From positions 496,001-560,000 of the forward strand of contig CBDFMV010000003.1 in NCBI GenBank assembly GCA_965249815.1: a stretch of 64,000 nucleotides of DNA, read 5' to 3'. The notes beneath the pieces were generated by a model, which saw only the letters and a program-made list of their open reading frames with translations, made no database searches and had not been told where the DNA came from. Shown one piece after another: positions 41,364 through 50,042 of this stretch. The position numbers and the translations under genes were made by a program. The first letter of the stretch is position 1. Each line of letters opens with the position of its first letter. The DNA comes from JAJAZB01 sp965249815 (lineage in GTDB: Bacteria; Bacteroidota; Bacteroidia; Cytophagales; Spirosomataceae).

Positions 41364-42884
41364 ATGCCGAAGGGAGGACCGCTCAGTTGGCTTTTTGCCC
41401 TGCTGCCGCTGCTGGCGGCGGGGCAGAACCTCGTGCCCAACGGCGGTTTCGAGCAGTACCGTACCTGCCCGACCCAGAACAACCTCCTCGAAGAGGCCGT
41501 GCCCTGGTACAACCCCAACCTCGCCACGCCCGATTTCCTACACCAGTGTTTCCCGGAAACCATCTTTGAACTCCCCCCGCACAGAGGCCGGGGCATAGCG
41601 CGGCTGTTCATCGACCTTAATTTTGGCGAATACCTCGCCGCTCCGCTCCTGAAGCCGCTGGAGGCGGGCCAGTGCTACTTCTTCGAAATGTACGTGGCGC
41701 TGCGGTCCCCCAATAAATTTCTGCCCGGCACGCTGGGCGCGCATTTTTCCGAAAAACCCCTCACGGCAACGGACAAAGGCCTGCTCGACGCCGTGCCGCA
41801 GGTGCTCGACAACCAGCTCAATGCCAGCACAAAGGCGTTTCAGTGGGAAGTCGTCAGCGGCTACGTGCGCCCCAAAGGCGGCGAGCGGTACCTGACGATT
41901 GGCACCTTTGGCCAGTTGCCGCAACAACTCGGCGACTACTACCTCTTTATCGACGACGTTTCGCTGCGGCCCATTCAAGTGAACCTGGGCCGCGACACCA
42001 CGCTTTGCGGCCGCACCAGCACGCTGCTCCTCAATGGCCAGACGCCCGGTGCCACCGACTACCGCTGGAGCGACGGCAGCACCGCCCCGACGCTGCGCGT
42101 GACCCGGCCGGGCCGGTACTGGGTGCGGGCCAAAACCCCCTGCGCCACCGTGACCGACACGATTGCGGTGCGCTATGACCTCGATTTCAGCCTCGGCACC
42201 GACACCACGCTCTGCGACGGCCAAACGCTCCGGCTTGCCGGACCCGACGGCGCGACGAGTTACCGCTGGCAGGATGGTTCGGGCGGGAAAACCTTCACCG
42301 TTCGCGAGCCGGGCAGCTACGGGCTGACCGCCAGTCAGGCCAATTGCACCACCACCGACAGCCTCCGGGTGCGGTACGTGGTGCCGCCGGGGCTGGAGTT
42401 GGGAACCGATCAGGAATTTTGTTTCGGGGAAAGCGTCACGCTGCGTCCCGTTTTCGCCAACGGCGCTTTCGCCTGGCAGGACGAAGTGGCCCCGGGAACG
42501 CGGCGGGTGAGCCAGCCGGGTGTATTTCGGGCCAGCGTGACCAACGCGTGCGCCACCGTCCGCGATTCGGTGGTGGTGCGGCGCGGGGTGTGCGGCTGCA
42601 CGCTGTTCGTGCCCGACGTGTTCACGCCCAATGCCGACGGGCACAACGAAACCTTCGCGCCCGTGGTGCAGTGCCCCGACATCACGCTGCTGTCGCTGGT
42701 GGTGTTCAACCGCTGGGGCGAATTGCTTTTCCAAACCACCGAAGACCCCTTCGCCTGGGACGGCACCTACCAGGGCGAACGCTGCCCAACCGACGGCTAC
42801 GCGTGGCGGGTCACGTACCGGGTGAATGGGCCGGAAGGCGTGCGCGTCGAGCAAAAACAGGGGGCGGTGCGGCTGGTGCGGTGA
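41364..42884 (+). CDS. Secreted protein with type B (gliding-motility-type) C-terminal sorting domain
   Basis: This 506-residue protein has a signal peptide (MPKGGPLSWLFALLPLLAAG), an N-terminal carbohydrate-binding-like domain (NLVPNGGFEQYRTCP ... YLFIDDVSLRPI), three Ig-like repeats that open with GRDTTLCGR, GTDTTLCDG and GTDQEFCFG, and the CHU_C-type domain FVPDVFTPNADGHNE, LVVFNRWGELLFQT, FAWDGTYQGE. It is exported through the type IX system. The architecture echoes the C-terminal half of the giant protein at 18056-22156; no PorP gene is adjacent here. Confidence 0.9.
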   Translation: MPKGGPLSWLFALLPLLAAGQNLVPNGGFEQYRTCPTQNNLLEEAVPWYNPNLATPDFLHQCFPETIFELPPHRGRGIARLFIDLNFGEYLAAPLLKPLEAGQCYFFEMYVALRSPNKFLPGTLGAHFSEKPLTATDKGLLDAVPQVLDNQLNASTKAFQWEVVSGYVRPKGGERYLTIGTFGQLPQQLGDYYLFIDDVSLRPIQVNLGRDTTLCGRTSTLLLNGQTPGATDYRWSDGSTAPTLRVTRPGRYWVRAKTPCATVTDTIAVRYDLDFSLGTDTTLCDGQTLRLAGPDGATSYRWQDGSGGKTFTVREPGSYGLTASQANCTTTDSLRVRYVVPPGLELGTDQEFCFGESVTLRPVFANGAFAWQDEVAPGTRRVSQPGVFRASVTNACATVRDSVVVRRGVCGCTLFVPDVFTPNADGHNETFAPVVQCPDITLLSLVVFNRWGELLFQTTEDPFAWDGTYQGERCPTDGYAWRVTYRVNGPEGVRVEQKQGAVRLVR

Positions 42885-42994
42885 GTGGCGTAAAGAACCG
42901 GCTATACTCAAAATAAACCTTGCTTTCGTCGTCGACACGAGGCTACCGACGACCCGACAATTCACTATTTTTCGGGGATTTTCTGAACCTGACC

Positions 42995-45235
42995 ATGAAC
43001 CCTTTCCGATTCAACGAAGCCCGATTCGCTTCCCTCGCCGCCCTCCTTGCCGCCGGAGCCGTGGCTTTTTCCCTCACCACCGACCCACCCGCCCGGTTCG
43101 ATCCGGCTGCGTACGCAGGCTGGGAAAGTTTCGGCGGGCACGCCGACGCCACGCGGTATTCGTCGCTTTCGCAAATCAACACCAGCAACGTGCGCGGGTT
43201 GAAAGTGGCCTGGACGTACCGGACGGGGGAACTGGACACGGCGGGCAAAAGCCAGATTCAGTGCCAGCCCATTGTCATCGACGGCGTGGTGTACGCCACC
43301 TCCTCACGGCTCAACGTGCTGGCCCTCGACGGGGCCACGGGCCGGGAGGTCTGGCGGACGAACCTGTCGAAGCACTGGAGCGGCCCCAACGCCTGGGCGG
43401 GCACCAACCGAGGCGTCACGTACTGGGCCGACGGCAGCGATCGGCGCATTTTCGTCGCGGCGGGCAACTACCTTTTTTGCCTCAACGCCACCGACGGCCA
43501 GCCCGTCACGAGTTTTGGCGAAGGCGGTCGGATTGATTTGCAGAAAGCCCTGGATTACCCGAAAGAGCAGTTTTTCATCGTCGCCAACACGCCGGGCATT
43601 GTGTACAAAGATCTGTACATCACCGGGATGCGACTTTCGGAGGGCCTCGACGCCGCGCCGGGGCACATCCGCGCTTTCGACGTGCGCACGGGCAAACGCC
43701 GCTGGATTTTTCACACGATTCCGCAGCCGGGTGAACCGGGTTTTGAAACCTGGAAAGACAAAAACGCGTACAAAAAAATCGGTGGGGCCAACAACTGGGC
43801 GGGCATGAGCCTCGACGAAAAACGCGGCATCGTGTACGTGCCCACCGGCTCGGCCACCTACGATTTCTGGGGCGGTTATCGGAAAGGCAATAACCTCTAC
43901 GCCAACTGCCTGCTGGCCCTCGACGCCGCCACAGGCAAGCGCCTCTGGCACTTTCAGGCCATTCACCACGACGTCTGGGACCGCGATTTTCCGGCCAACC
44001 CGACGCTCGCGACGATTCGGAAGGACGGCAAAACTATCGACGCCGTGGCGCAAATCAGCAAGCAGGGCATGGTGTACCTCTTCGACCGCGTGACGGGCAA
44101 GCCCGTTTTTCCAATCAACGAAATGCCCGTGCCGAGCGTGAGTACCGTGCCGGGCGAGGAACTCGCCAAAACCCAGCCCGTGCCGACGCTGCCGGAGCCG
44201 TTCATGCGGATGTCGTTCACCGAAAAAGACATCATCGACCTCACGCCCGAGCATCAGGCGGAGATTCTGGAAAAATTCCGGGGCATGGACCCGCACCACC
44301 TCTTCGCGCCGCCCAGCCAGCGCGGCATCGTGCTGTTTCCGGGCATGGACGGCGGCGGCGAGTGGGGCGGGGCGGCCTACGACCCCGAAACCAACCTGCT
44401 TTACGTGAACGCCAACGAAATGCCCTGGGCGATAAAAATGGTGCCCAATCCCTCCCTGACGGCCACCGGCCCGCACGCCAAAGCCCAGACGCTCTACGCC
44501 AGCAACTGCGCCAACTGCCACGGCCTCGACCGCAAGGGCAACAGCGGGGCGTTTCCGAACCTGACGCTGCTGAAAGGCAAACGCTCGCCCGACGAGGTGG
44601 GTACGGTGCTGAAACAGGGCAAGGGAGCCATGCCCGCTTTTGCTCACCTCACCGATACCGACCGCATGGCGCTGGTGGCCTACCTGCTCGATTTGAAATC
44701 CACGGAGCCGACCCGGATTCCCGGCGACGCCAACCGCGCCGAAGCCATGCCCAGCGTGCCAACGAAGGGGGTTGAGAAGAAAGAGGTCGAAGGCGACGCC
44801 CCGCTCAAAGCGCCCTACGTGATGACGGGTTACATGCGCTTCCTGACGAAAGACGGCTACCCGGCCATCAAACCGCCCTGGGGCACCCTCACGGCCATCA
44901 ACCTTGCCACGGGCAAACGCGCCTGGCAGGTGCCGCTGGGCGATTTCCCGGAACTGACCAAAAAAGGCGTCCCCAAAACGGGCACCGAAAATTATGGCGG
45001 ACCCGCCGTGACGGCGGGCGGGCTGGTGTTCATCGGGGCGAGCCGCGACGAGAAAATGCACGCGTTCGACAAAAAAACGGGGGATTTGCTCTGGGAAGCA
45101 CCGCTTCCGGCGGGCGGCTACGCCACACCCGCCGTGTACCAGGCCGGCGGCAAACAGTTTGTCGTGATTGCCTGCGGCGGCGGGAAAATCGGCACCAAGT
45201 CGGGCGACAGCTACGTGGCGTTTGCGTTGCCTTAA
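42995..45235 (+). CDS. PQQ-dependent dehydrogenase with inserted cytochrome c domain
   Basis: This 746-residue quinoprotein has an N-terminal export segment, the eight-bladed propeller with repeated W-motifs (GLKVAWTYRTGELD, ATGREVWRTNLSK, GKRRWIFHTIPQPGEPGFETW, GKRLWHFQAIHHDVWDRDFPANPT), and the haem-binding CANCH in LYASNCANCHGLDRKGN. The haem domain is inserted before the last blades (GTLTAINLATGKRAWQVPLG, GDLLWEAPLPAGGYATPAVY). It oxidises a sugar or alcohol in the periplasm and passes electrons to the haem. The ATG at 42995 (MNPFRFNEARF) is used. Confidence 0.92.
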   Translation: MNPFRFNEARFASLAALLAAGAVAFSLTTDPPARFDPAAYAGWESFGGHADATRYSSLSQINTSNVRGLKVAWTYRTGELDTAGKSQIQCQPIVIDGVVYATSSRLNVLALDGATGREVWRTNLSKHWSGPNAWAGTNRGVTYWADGSDRRIFVAAGNYLFCLNATDGQPVTSFGEGGRIDLQKALDYPKEQFFIVANTPGIVYKDLYITGMRLSEGLDAAPGHIRAFDVRTGKRRWIFHTIPQPGEPGFETWKDKNAYKKIGGANNWAGMSLDEKRGIVYVPTGSATYDFWGGYRKGNNLYANCLLALDAATGKRLWHFQAIHHDVWDRDFPANPTLATIRKDGKTIDAVAQISKQGMVYLFDRVTGKPVFPINEMPVPSVSTVPGEELAKTQPVPTLPEPFMRMSFTEKDIIDLTPEHQAEILEKFRGMDPHHLFAPPSQRGIVLFPGMDGGGEWGGAAYDPETNLLYVNANEMPWAIKMVPNPSLTATGPHAKAQTLYASNCANCHGLDRKGNSGAFPNLTLLKGKRSPDEVGTVLKQGKGAMPAFAHLTDTDRMALVAYLLDLKSTEPTRIPGDANRAEAMPSVPTKGVEKKEVEGDAPLKAPYVMTGYMRFLTKDGYPAIKPPWGTLTAINLATGKRAWQVPLGDFPELTKKGVPKTGTENYGGPAVTAGGLVFIGASRDEKMHAFDKKTGDLLWEAPLPAGGYATPAVYQAGGKQFVVIACGGGKIGTKSGDSYVAFALP

Positions 45236-45257
45236 CGACCTGATTGGTTTCGTTGCG

Positions 45258-45294
45258 AAAAGGGCCTGCGGTTTGCAAACCGCGGGCCCTTTTT
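45258..45294 (+). terminator. Terminator with a TTTGCAAA palindrome at its centre
   Basis: The stem aaaagggcc...gggccctttt encloses the perfect 16-bp palindrome gcggtttgcaaaccgc (45268-45283), followed by a T run. It ends the PQQ dehydrogenase transcript. Confidence 0.85.
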
Positions 45295-45325
45295 GCACTT
45301 TTGCGCCGCCTCTTCCCCCCGACTC

Positions 45326-46543
45326 ATGGCCGAACAAAAGCGCAATCCCGCTCTGATTTTTATCTTCATTACGCTTCTCATCGACGTCACCGGGCTGGGC
45401 ATCATCATCCCGGTGGTTCCCAAACTCATCGAAGGCCTTATCCACGGCGACCTGAGCATGGCGTCGCGGTACGCGGGCTGGCTCACGTTTACCTACGCGG
45501 TTATGCAGTTTCTGTGCGCGCCCTTCATCGGGGCGCTCAGCGACCGCTTCGGGCGGCGGCCCGTGCTGCTGGCGTCGCTCTTTGGCTTTGGGCTGGATTA
45601 CCTGCTGGCCGGTTTCGCGCCCACCATCGGCTGGCTCTTCGTGGCCCGCACCGTGGCAGGCATCACCGGAGCCAGTTTCACGACGGCCAGCGCGTACATC
45701 GCCGACGTGAGTCCGCCGGAAAAACGGGCGCAGAATTTCGGGCTGGTGGGCGCGGCCTTTGGGGCGGGCTTCATTCTCGGCCCGGCCATCGGCGGCTTTC
45801 TGGGCACGCTCGGCCCCCGGGTGCCGTTTTTCGTGGCGGCGGGGCTGGCCCTCGCCAACGGACTTTACGGCTACTTCATTTTGCCCGAATCGCTCAAACC
45901 CGAAAACCGCCGGGCCTTCGACTGGAAGCGCGCCAACCCCGTCGGGTCGCTGCTCAATTTGCGGCGCTACCCGGTGATTCTGAGCCTGACCGCTTCGCTG
46001 GTGCTGCTGTACATCGCCGCGCAGTCGGTGCAAAGCGTGTGGACGTTTTTCACGATCGAACGTTTCAACTGGACTGAAAAATGGGTGGGGCTGTCGCTGG
46101 CTTTTGTCGGCCTCACCGTCGGCCTCGTGCAGGGTGGGCTGACGCGCGTCATCATTCCCAAACTCGGCCAGACGCGCGCCGTGTACGTGGGGCTGACGCT
46201 CTACACGCTGGGTTTTCTCCTCTTCGCTTTCGCCAGTCGGGGCTGGATGATGTTCGCCTTCATGGTGCCTTACGCGTTGGGCGGCATCGCCGGGCCGTCG
46301 TTGCAGGGCATTATTTCGAGCCAGGTACCGCCCAACGAGCAGGGCGAATTGCAGGGCGCACTCACCAGCCTCGTCAGCGTGACGTCCATCATCGGGCCGG
46401 TGCTGATGACAAGCCTGTTCGCCTACTTCACGTCCAAAGCCGCCCCGGTGTACTTTCCCGGCGCGCCGTTTCTGATGGGGGCCGTGTTGGCGTTGTTCAG
46501 CGTTCTGTTCGCCGTGCGTTCGCTGACGAAGCACGCGCAGTGA
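45326..46543 (+). CDS. TetA-like MFS efflux transporter
   Basis: This 405-residue protein has twelve hydrophobic segments and the MFS motif A FIGALSDRFGRRPVLLASL after helix two. It has the TCR/Tet-family motif C-like GAAFGAGFILGPAIGGFLG and starts IFIFITLLIDVTGLGIIIPV, which places it near tetracycline/multidrug H+ antiporters. The natural substrate is unknown. The ATG at 45326 (MAEQKRNPALIFIF) is chosen. It converges with the phosphatase gene across a short-word repeat. Confidence 0.88.
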   Translation: MAEQKRNPALIFIFITLLIDVTGLGIIIPVVPKLIEGLIHGDLSMASRYAGWLTFTYAVMQFLCAPFIGALSDRFGRRPVLLASLFGFGLDYLLAGFAPTIGWLFVARTVAGITGASFTTASAYIADVSPPEKRAQNFGLVGAAFGAGFILGPAIGGFLGTLGPRVPFFVAAGLALANGLYGYFILPESLKPENRRAFDWKRANPVGSLLNLRRYPVILSLTASLVLLYIAAQSVQSVWTFFTIERFNWTEKWVGLSLAFVGLTVGLVQGGLTRVIIPKLGQTRAVYVGLTLYTLGFLLFAFASRGWMMFAFMVPYALGGIAGPSLQGIISSQVPPNEQGELQGALTSLVSVTSIIGPVLMTSLFAYFTSKAAPVYFPGAPFLMGAVLALFSVLFAVRSLTKHAQ

Positions 46544-46544
46544 C

Positions 46545-46580
46545 GTTTAAGGCTTGTCCTTTAAACGTTAAACCTTAAAC
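46545..46580. repeat. Short inverted repeat of gtttaagg/ccttaaac words
   Basis: Three units (gtttaagg, cctttaaac, ccttaaac) lie between the convergent MFS and phosphatase genes and can form alternative small hairpins. Confidence 0.6.
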
Positions 46581-46581
46581 G

Positions 46582-47613
46582 CTACTGCCTCCCCCGCACA
46601 AACTGGTAGAGCACCTTTCCGTCCACGTCGAAGTAGCGGCAGCGGAGGCTGTCGTTGTACACGGTCAGGCCCGCAAAACCGGGGTGGGTGGTGTCGTGAA
46701 ACTTTGCCAGTTGAGGCTTGGCCTCGCCGCGGATGCTCCCGCCCGAACCCGACACGACGAAGTCCACGCCGCCTTCGCGGATGTGCTGCAAATCGTGGTC
46801 GTGGCCGCAGAGGTACAGGTGCACCCTGTGTTTTTTGAGCAGCGGAAACAGCCGGGGTTTCAAATCGGGCGTGTCGCCGTGAAAACCCACCGAAAACACC
46901 GGGTGGTGCCCAACGACGATTTTCCAGGTGGCCTTCGAGGCCGTCAGCACGCTGTCGGCCCAGCGCAGTTGGCGGGTGGTGTCGGTAATGCTTACCCCGC
47001 CGAACCCGTCCCGGAATTCAGGCGCGAAGGGCATCGTGTCGAGGCACACGAACTGCACCGAATTGCGGGCGTCGAGTTGTTTCACAAACGTGAAATAGCG
47101 GGCGGGCATTTTCCAGTGCGGGTTGCGGGATGAGTACGCGATTTGGGCGTAGATGTTCCCGGCATAATCGTGGTTGCCCAGCACCACGTACCAGTCGCGA
47201 TCGAGCGAATAGCCCCGGTACACGTCTTCGTAGAGTTCTTTCCAGCGCGGATCGTCGGCACTGGCCACGGCCGGACCGTAGAAATTGTCGCCCACCGACA
47301 CGGTGAACTGGGCGCTGTCGGCCTGGGCCTGGGCGTTGAGGCGGGTCGCCACGGCCTGCTGCACGGGGCCACCCTGGCCCCAGTCGCCGAGGACCTGAAA
47401 CCGCACCGTCGGCGGCGGGCCTTGCGGCACGGGCGGCGCGTCCGTTGCTTCGTTCCCGGCCTGACAACTCAACAGGCTGAGTACCAACCCCGGAAGGAGT
47501 GCCGGGAAGAAAAACCAACTGATTTTGGAAAAAGCAGGCAGTAGTCGAAGACGCACGGCGTGGCGATTGGGCTGGTGAATGGTCAAAAATCCCCCTAAAA
47601 AGCTGGAAATCAA
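46582..47613 (-). CDS. Purple acid phosphatase-like metallophosphoesterase lipoprotein
   Basis: This 343-residue protein ends its hydrophobic leader in LSLLSCQAG (Cys50), so it is probably a lipoprotein. A GTG near residue 20 would give a shorter, more usual signal. The catalytic motifs are those of tartrate-resistant acid phosphatases: VLGDWGQGGPVQQ, VGDNFYGPAV, VLGNHDYAGN, VVGHHPVFSVG and LCGHDHDLQHI. It hydrolyses phosphate esters outside the inner membrane. Confidence 0.9.
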   Translation of the reverse strand: MISSFLGGFLTIHQPNRHAVRLRLLPAFSKISWFFFPALLPGLVLSLLSCQAGNEATDAPPVPQGPPPTVRFQVLGDWGQGGPVQQAVATRLNAQAQADSAQFTVSVGDNFYGPAVASADDPRWKELYEDVYRGYSLDRDWYVVLGNHDYAGNIYAQIAYSSRNPHWKMPARYFTFVKQLDARNSVQFVCLDTMPFAPEFRDGFGGVSITDTTRQLRWADSVLTASKATWKIVVGHHPVFSVGFHGDTPDLKPRLFPLLKKHRVHLYLCGHDHDLQHIREGGVDFVVSGSGGSIRGEAKPQLAKFHDTTHPGFAGLTVYNDSLRCRYFDVDGKVLYQFVRGRQ

Positions 47614-47717
47614 AATAAGGCCGCTTGGTGGAGGCGTTTAGCAAGCGGTTTGCAACGGCTGCGGAAAACCCCCATTTTTACCGCCCAACCCATTCCCACC
47701 GCTTTAACCTGCCTGCC

Positions 47718-49256
47718 ATGCTCGCCAAAACCTTCGGGGCCGCCGTCTTCGGCGTGGACGCCGTGCTGATTACCGTCGAAGTCACCGTCGGGCAGGGCAC
47801 CCTTTTCTTTCTGGTCGGCCTGCCCGACGGGGCCGTCAAGGAAAGTGCGCAGCGCGTCGAAGCGGCCATGAAGCACATGGGCTGCTTTTTCCCCAGGAAC
47901 AAAATCGTCGTTAACCTCGCTCCCGCCGACATCCGCAAGGAAGGTTCGGCCTACGATTTGCCCATCGCCTTGGGCATCATCGAAGCCTCCGGACAAGCCA
48001 GTTTCCCCGACTTTGACCGCTACGTGATCATGGGCGAACTGGCCCTCGACGGCCTGCTGCGGCCCATCAAGGGCGTGCTGCCCATCGCCATCGAAGCCCG
48101 GCGGCAGGGCATGAAAGGCTTTATTTTGCCCAAAGAAAACGCCGCCGAAGCGTCCATCGTCAACAACCTCGACGTGATTGGTGTACAAACCCTGGCCGAG
48201 GCCGTGGAATTCCTGACGGGAAACCGCGCCATCGAACCCCTCGTCACCGACACCCGCGAGTTGTTTTTCAGCCAGCAAAACGACTACGACGCCGATTTTG
48301 CCAACGTGCAGGGCCAGGAAAATATCAAGCGGGCGCTGGAAATCGCGGCGGCGGGCGGCCACAACGTGATCATGATCGGTCCGCCCGGCGCGGGCAAAAC
48401 CATGCTGGCCAAGCGCCTGCCGTCTATCCTGCCCCCGCTCACGCTCCACGAGGCGCTCGAAACTACCAAGATTCACTCGGTGGCGGGCAAGCTGGGCGGG
48501 CAGGGCGCGCTGGTGTCGCGGCGACCCTACCGCTCGCCGCACCACACCATTTCGGACGCGGCCCTGGTGGGCGGCGGCTCCAACCCGCAGCCGGGCGAAA
48601 TCTCGCTGGCCCACAACGGCGTGCTGTTTCTCGACGAACTGCCCGAATTCCGCCGGACGGCGCTGGAAGTGATGCGCCAGCCGCTCGAAGACCGCCGCGT
48701 GAGCATTTCGCGGGCGAAGTGGGTGGTCGAGTTTCCGGCCAATTTCATGCTCGTTGCCTCGATGAACCCCTGCCCGTGCGGCTACTACAACCACCCCGAA
48801 AAAGAATGCACCTGCCCGCCGGGGGCCGTGGGGCGGTATCTGAGCAAAATTTCCGGCCCCCTGCTCGACCGCATCGACCTGCACGTGGAGGTGACGCCCG
48901 TGAGTTTCGACCAGATGACGGCCAACCGCCGCACCGAGCCGAGCGAGGTTATTCGCCAGCGGGTCATTGCCGCCCGCGACCGCCAGACGGCGCGGTTTCA
49001 GGGGCAAAACGGCGTGTATTCCAACGCGATGATGCCCTCGCAGATGGTCAAGGACGTGTGCCAGCTCACCGACGCGGGCAAGGCGCTGCTCAAAACCGCC
49101 ATGGAGCGCCTGCAACTCTCGGCCCGCGCCTACGACCGCATCCTGCGCGTGAGCCGCACCATCGCCGACCTGGCCGGCACCGAAGACCTGCGCATCGAAC
49201 ACCTCGCCGAGGCGATTCAGTACCGGAGCCTGGACCGGGAGAATTGGGCGGGGTAG
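47718..49256 (+). CDS. YifB/ComM family Mg chelatase-like AAA+ ATPase
   Basis: This 512-residue protein has an N-terminal Lon-protease-like domain (AVFGVDAVLITVEVTVGQGTLFFLVGLPDGAVKES), the AAA+ Walker A IGPPGAGKTMLAKRLPSILPPL, Walker B GVLFLDELPEF, a zinc-binding loop CPCGYYNHPEKECTCPPGA, and the C-terminal Mg-chelatase lid (LSARAYDRILRVSRTIADL). ComM-type helicases promote branch migration in natural transformation. The start MLAKTFGAAVFGVDA at 47718 fits the family. Confidence 0.93.
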   Translation: MLAKTFGAAVFGVDAVLITVEVTVGQGTLFFLVGLPDGAVKESAQRVEAAMKHMGCFFPRNKIVVNLAPADIRKEGSAYDLPIALGIIEASGQASFPDFDRYVIMGELALDGLLRPIKGVLPIAIEARRQGMKGFILPKENAAEASIVNNLDVIGVQTLAEAVEFLTGNRAIEPLVTDTRELFFSQQNDYDADFANVQGQENIKRALEIAAAGGHNVIMIGPPGAGKTMLAKRLPSILPPLTLHEALETTKIHSVAGKLGGQGALVSRRPYRSPHHTISDAALVGGGSNPQPGEISLAHNGVLFLDELPEFRRTALEVMRQPLEDRRVSISRAKWVVEFPANFMLVASMNPCPCGYYNHPEKECTCPPGAVGRYLSKISGPLLDRIDLHVEVTPVSFDQMTANRRTEPSEVIRQRVIAARDRQTARFQGQNGVYSNAMMPSQMVKDVCQLTDAGKALLKTAMERLQLSARAYDRILRVSRTIADLAGTEDLRIEHLAEAIQYRSLDRENWAG

Positions 49257-49285
49257 CGGCGCGGCGAGCTCGCCTTGTTTTTTGA

Positions 49286-49293
49286 TAACTTTG
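49286..49293 (+). promoter_or_regulatory. -7 box upstream of the DUF4258/YgiT pair
   Basis: TAACTTTG matches TAnnTTTG and lies 29 nt before the GTG start at 49323. Confidence 0.55.
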
Positions 49294-49322
49294 TTTCCAC
49301 AGCGGCCTTAATCCGGTACCCC

Positions 49323-49694
49323 GTGGAACTCGATTGGATACGAACCTGCGTGACGGAACAGCGGTACGCGTATTCCATCCACGCCGACCGCGAACGGCAG
49401 GCCGATGCGTTAACGTTGGACGAAGTGGAAGAAGCCCTGCTCAACGGTATCCTGTTGGAAACCTACGAGGACACGGGGCGGGGTGAAAGTTGTCTCGTGG
49501 CGGGCTTCACGCACGAAGGCAAGCCCGTTCACGTCGTTGCCGGAACCCGGCAGAAGGCATTGGTCATCATTACGGTGTACATTCCCACACCGCCCAAATT
49601 TCTCCCCGTTTCAGCGGAACCGAACCTAAACCCATGGACAGCGCTAACCTTACACCTTGCTCCTTTTGCGGCAATACGGAATTCGAGCTCGTGA
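49323..49694 (+). CDS. DUF4258 domain protein, probable toxin
   Basis: This 123-residue protein starts at a GTG (MELDWIRTCVTEQRYAYSIHADRERQ); the family pattern continues LDEVEEALLNGILLETYEDTGRGESCLVAGFTHEGKPVHVV and VIITVYIPTPPKF, which is DUF4258, a RelE/MqsR-like fold. Its last 61 nt overlap the next gene. The DUF4258-YgiT arrangement is a recurring toxin-antitoxin-like pair. Confidence 0.82.
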   Translation: MELDWIRTCVTEQRYAYSIHADRERQADALTLDEVEEALLNGILLETYEDTGRGESCLVAGFTHEGKPVHVVAGTRQKALVIITVYIPTPPKFLPVSAEPNLNPWTALTLHLAPFAAIRNSSS

Positions 49695-49909
49695 CGACGC
49701 AGTACATCTACCAGCGCCACGGGCAACTGATGGTGGTGGACGACGTGCCCGCCCTGGCCTGCACGAACTGCGGGGAAAAGTACTTCGACATTACAACACT
49801 CAAACACCTCGAAGCCCGGTTTCTGGATATCTACGAACACGGCCGCACCCCGACGGAACAACGCGCCGTGCCGTTTGAGCGGTGGGAGGAATTGCGGAAT
49901 GCGGGATGA
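49634..49909 (+). CDS. YgiT-type zinc finger protein, probable antitoxin
   Basis: This 91-residue protein has two CxxC knuckles, CSFCG and CTNCG, flanking TTQYIYQRHGQLMVVDDVPAL, the zinc ribbon of MqsA/YgiT N-termini. A short helical tail (TLKHLEARFLDIYEHGR) follows instead of a full helix-turn-helix, so it may bind the toxin only. It starts inside the DUF4258 gene in another frame (ATG at 49634). Confidence 0.85.
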   Translation: MDSANLTPCSFCGNTEFELVTTQYIYQRHGQLMVVDDVPALACTNCGEKYFDITTLKHLEARFLDIYEHGRTPTEQRAVPFERWEELRNAG

Positions 49910-50011
49910 AAACCGGGTTTGTCGTTGAAACTTTAACCTGGTTAACCACGCCGCCCCAGCGGGGTTTCAATACGCGTCACTCGCCGTATCCGAGCGGACA
50001 GCGGGGGACTA

Positions 50012-50042
50012 TTATTCTGACTCAGAAATTGAGTCAGAATAA
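50012..50042. terminator. 13-bp hairpin made of the last methyltransferase codons
   Basis: Arms ttattctgactca (50012-50024) and complement (50030-50042) are perfect with a 5-nt loop and include the stop codon. On the reverse strand there is no long T run, so it may be a 3'-protecting hairpin or a weak terminator. Confidence 0.65.

Noticed and set aside
43304..46534. A 1076-codon open frame on the reverse strand
   Set aside because: It lies antisense to the PQQ dehydrogenase and MFS genes, which have full family motifs. It arises from GC-rich third codon positions and has no recognisable domain.
48056..49202. Reverse-strand open frames opposite the ComM-like gene as a separate gene
   Set aside because: The plus strand has an unbroken ComM-type protein with Walker motifs, so the reverse frames are shadows.
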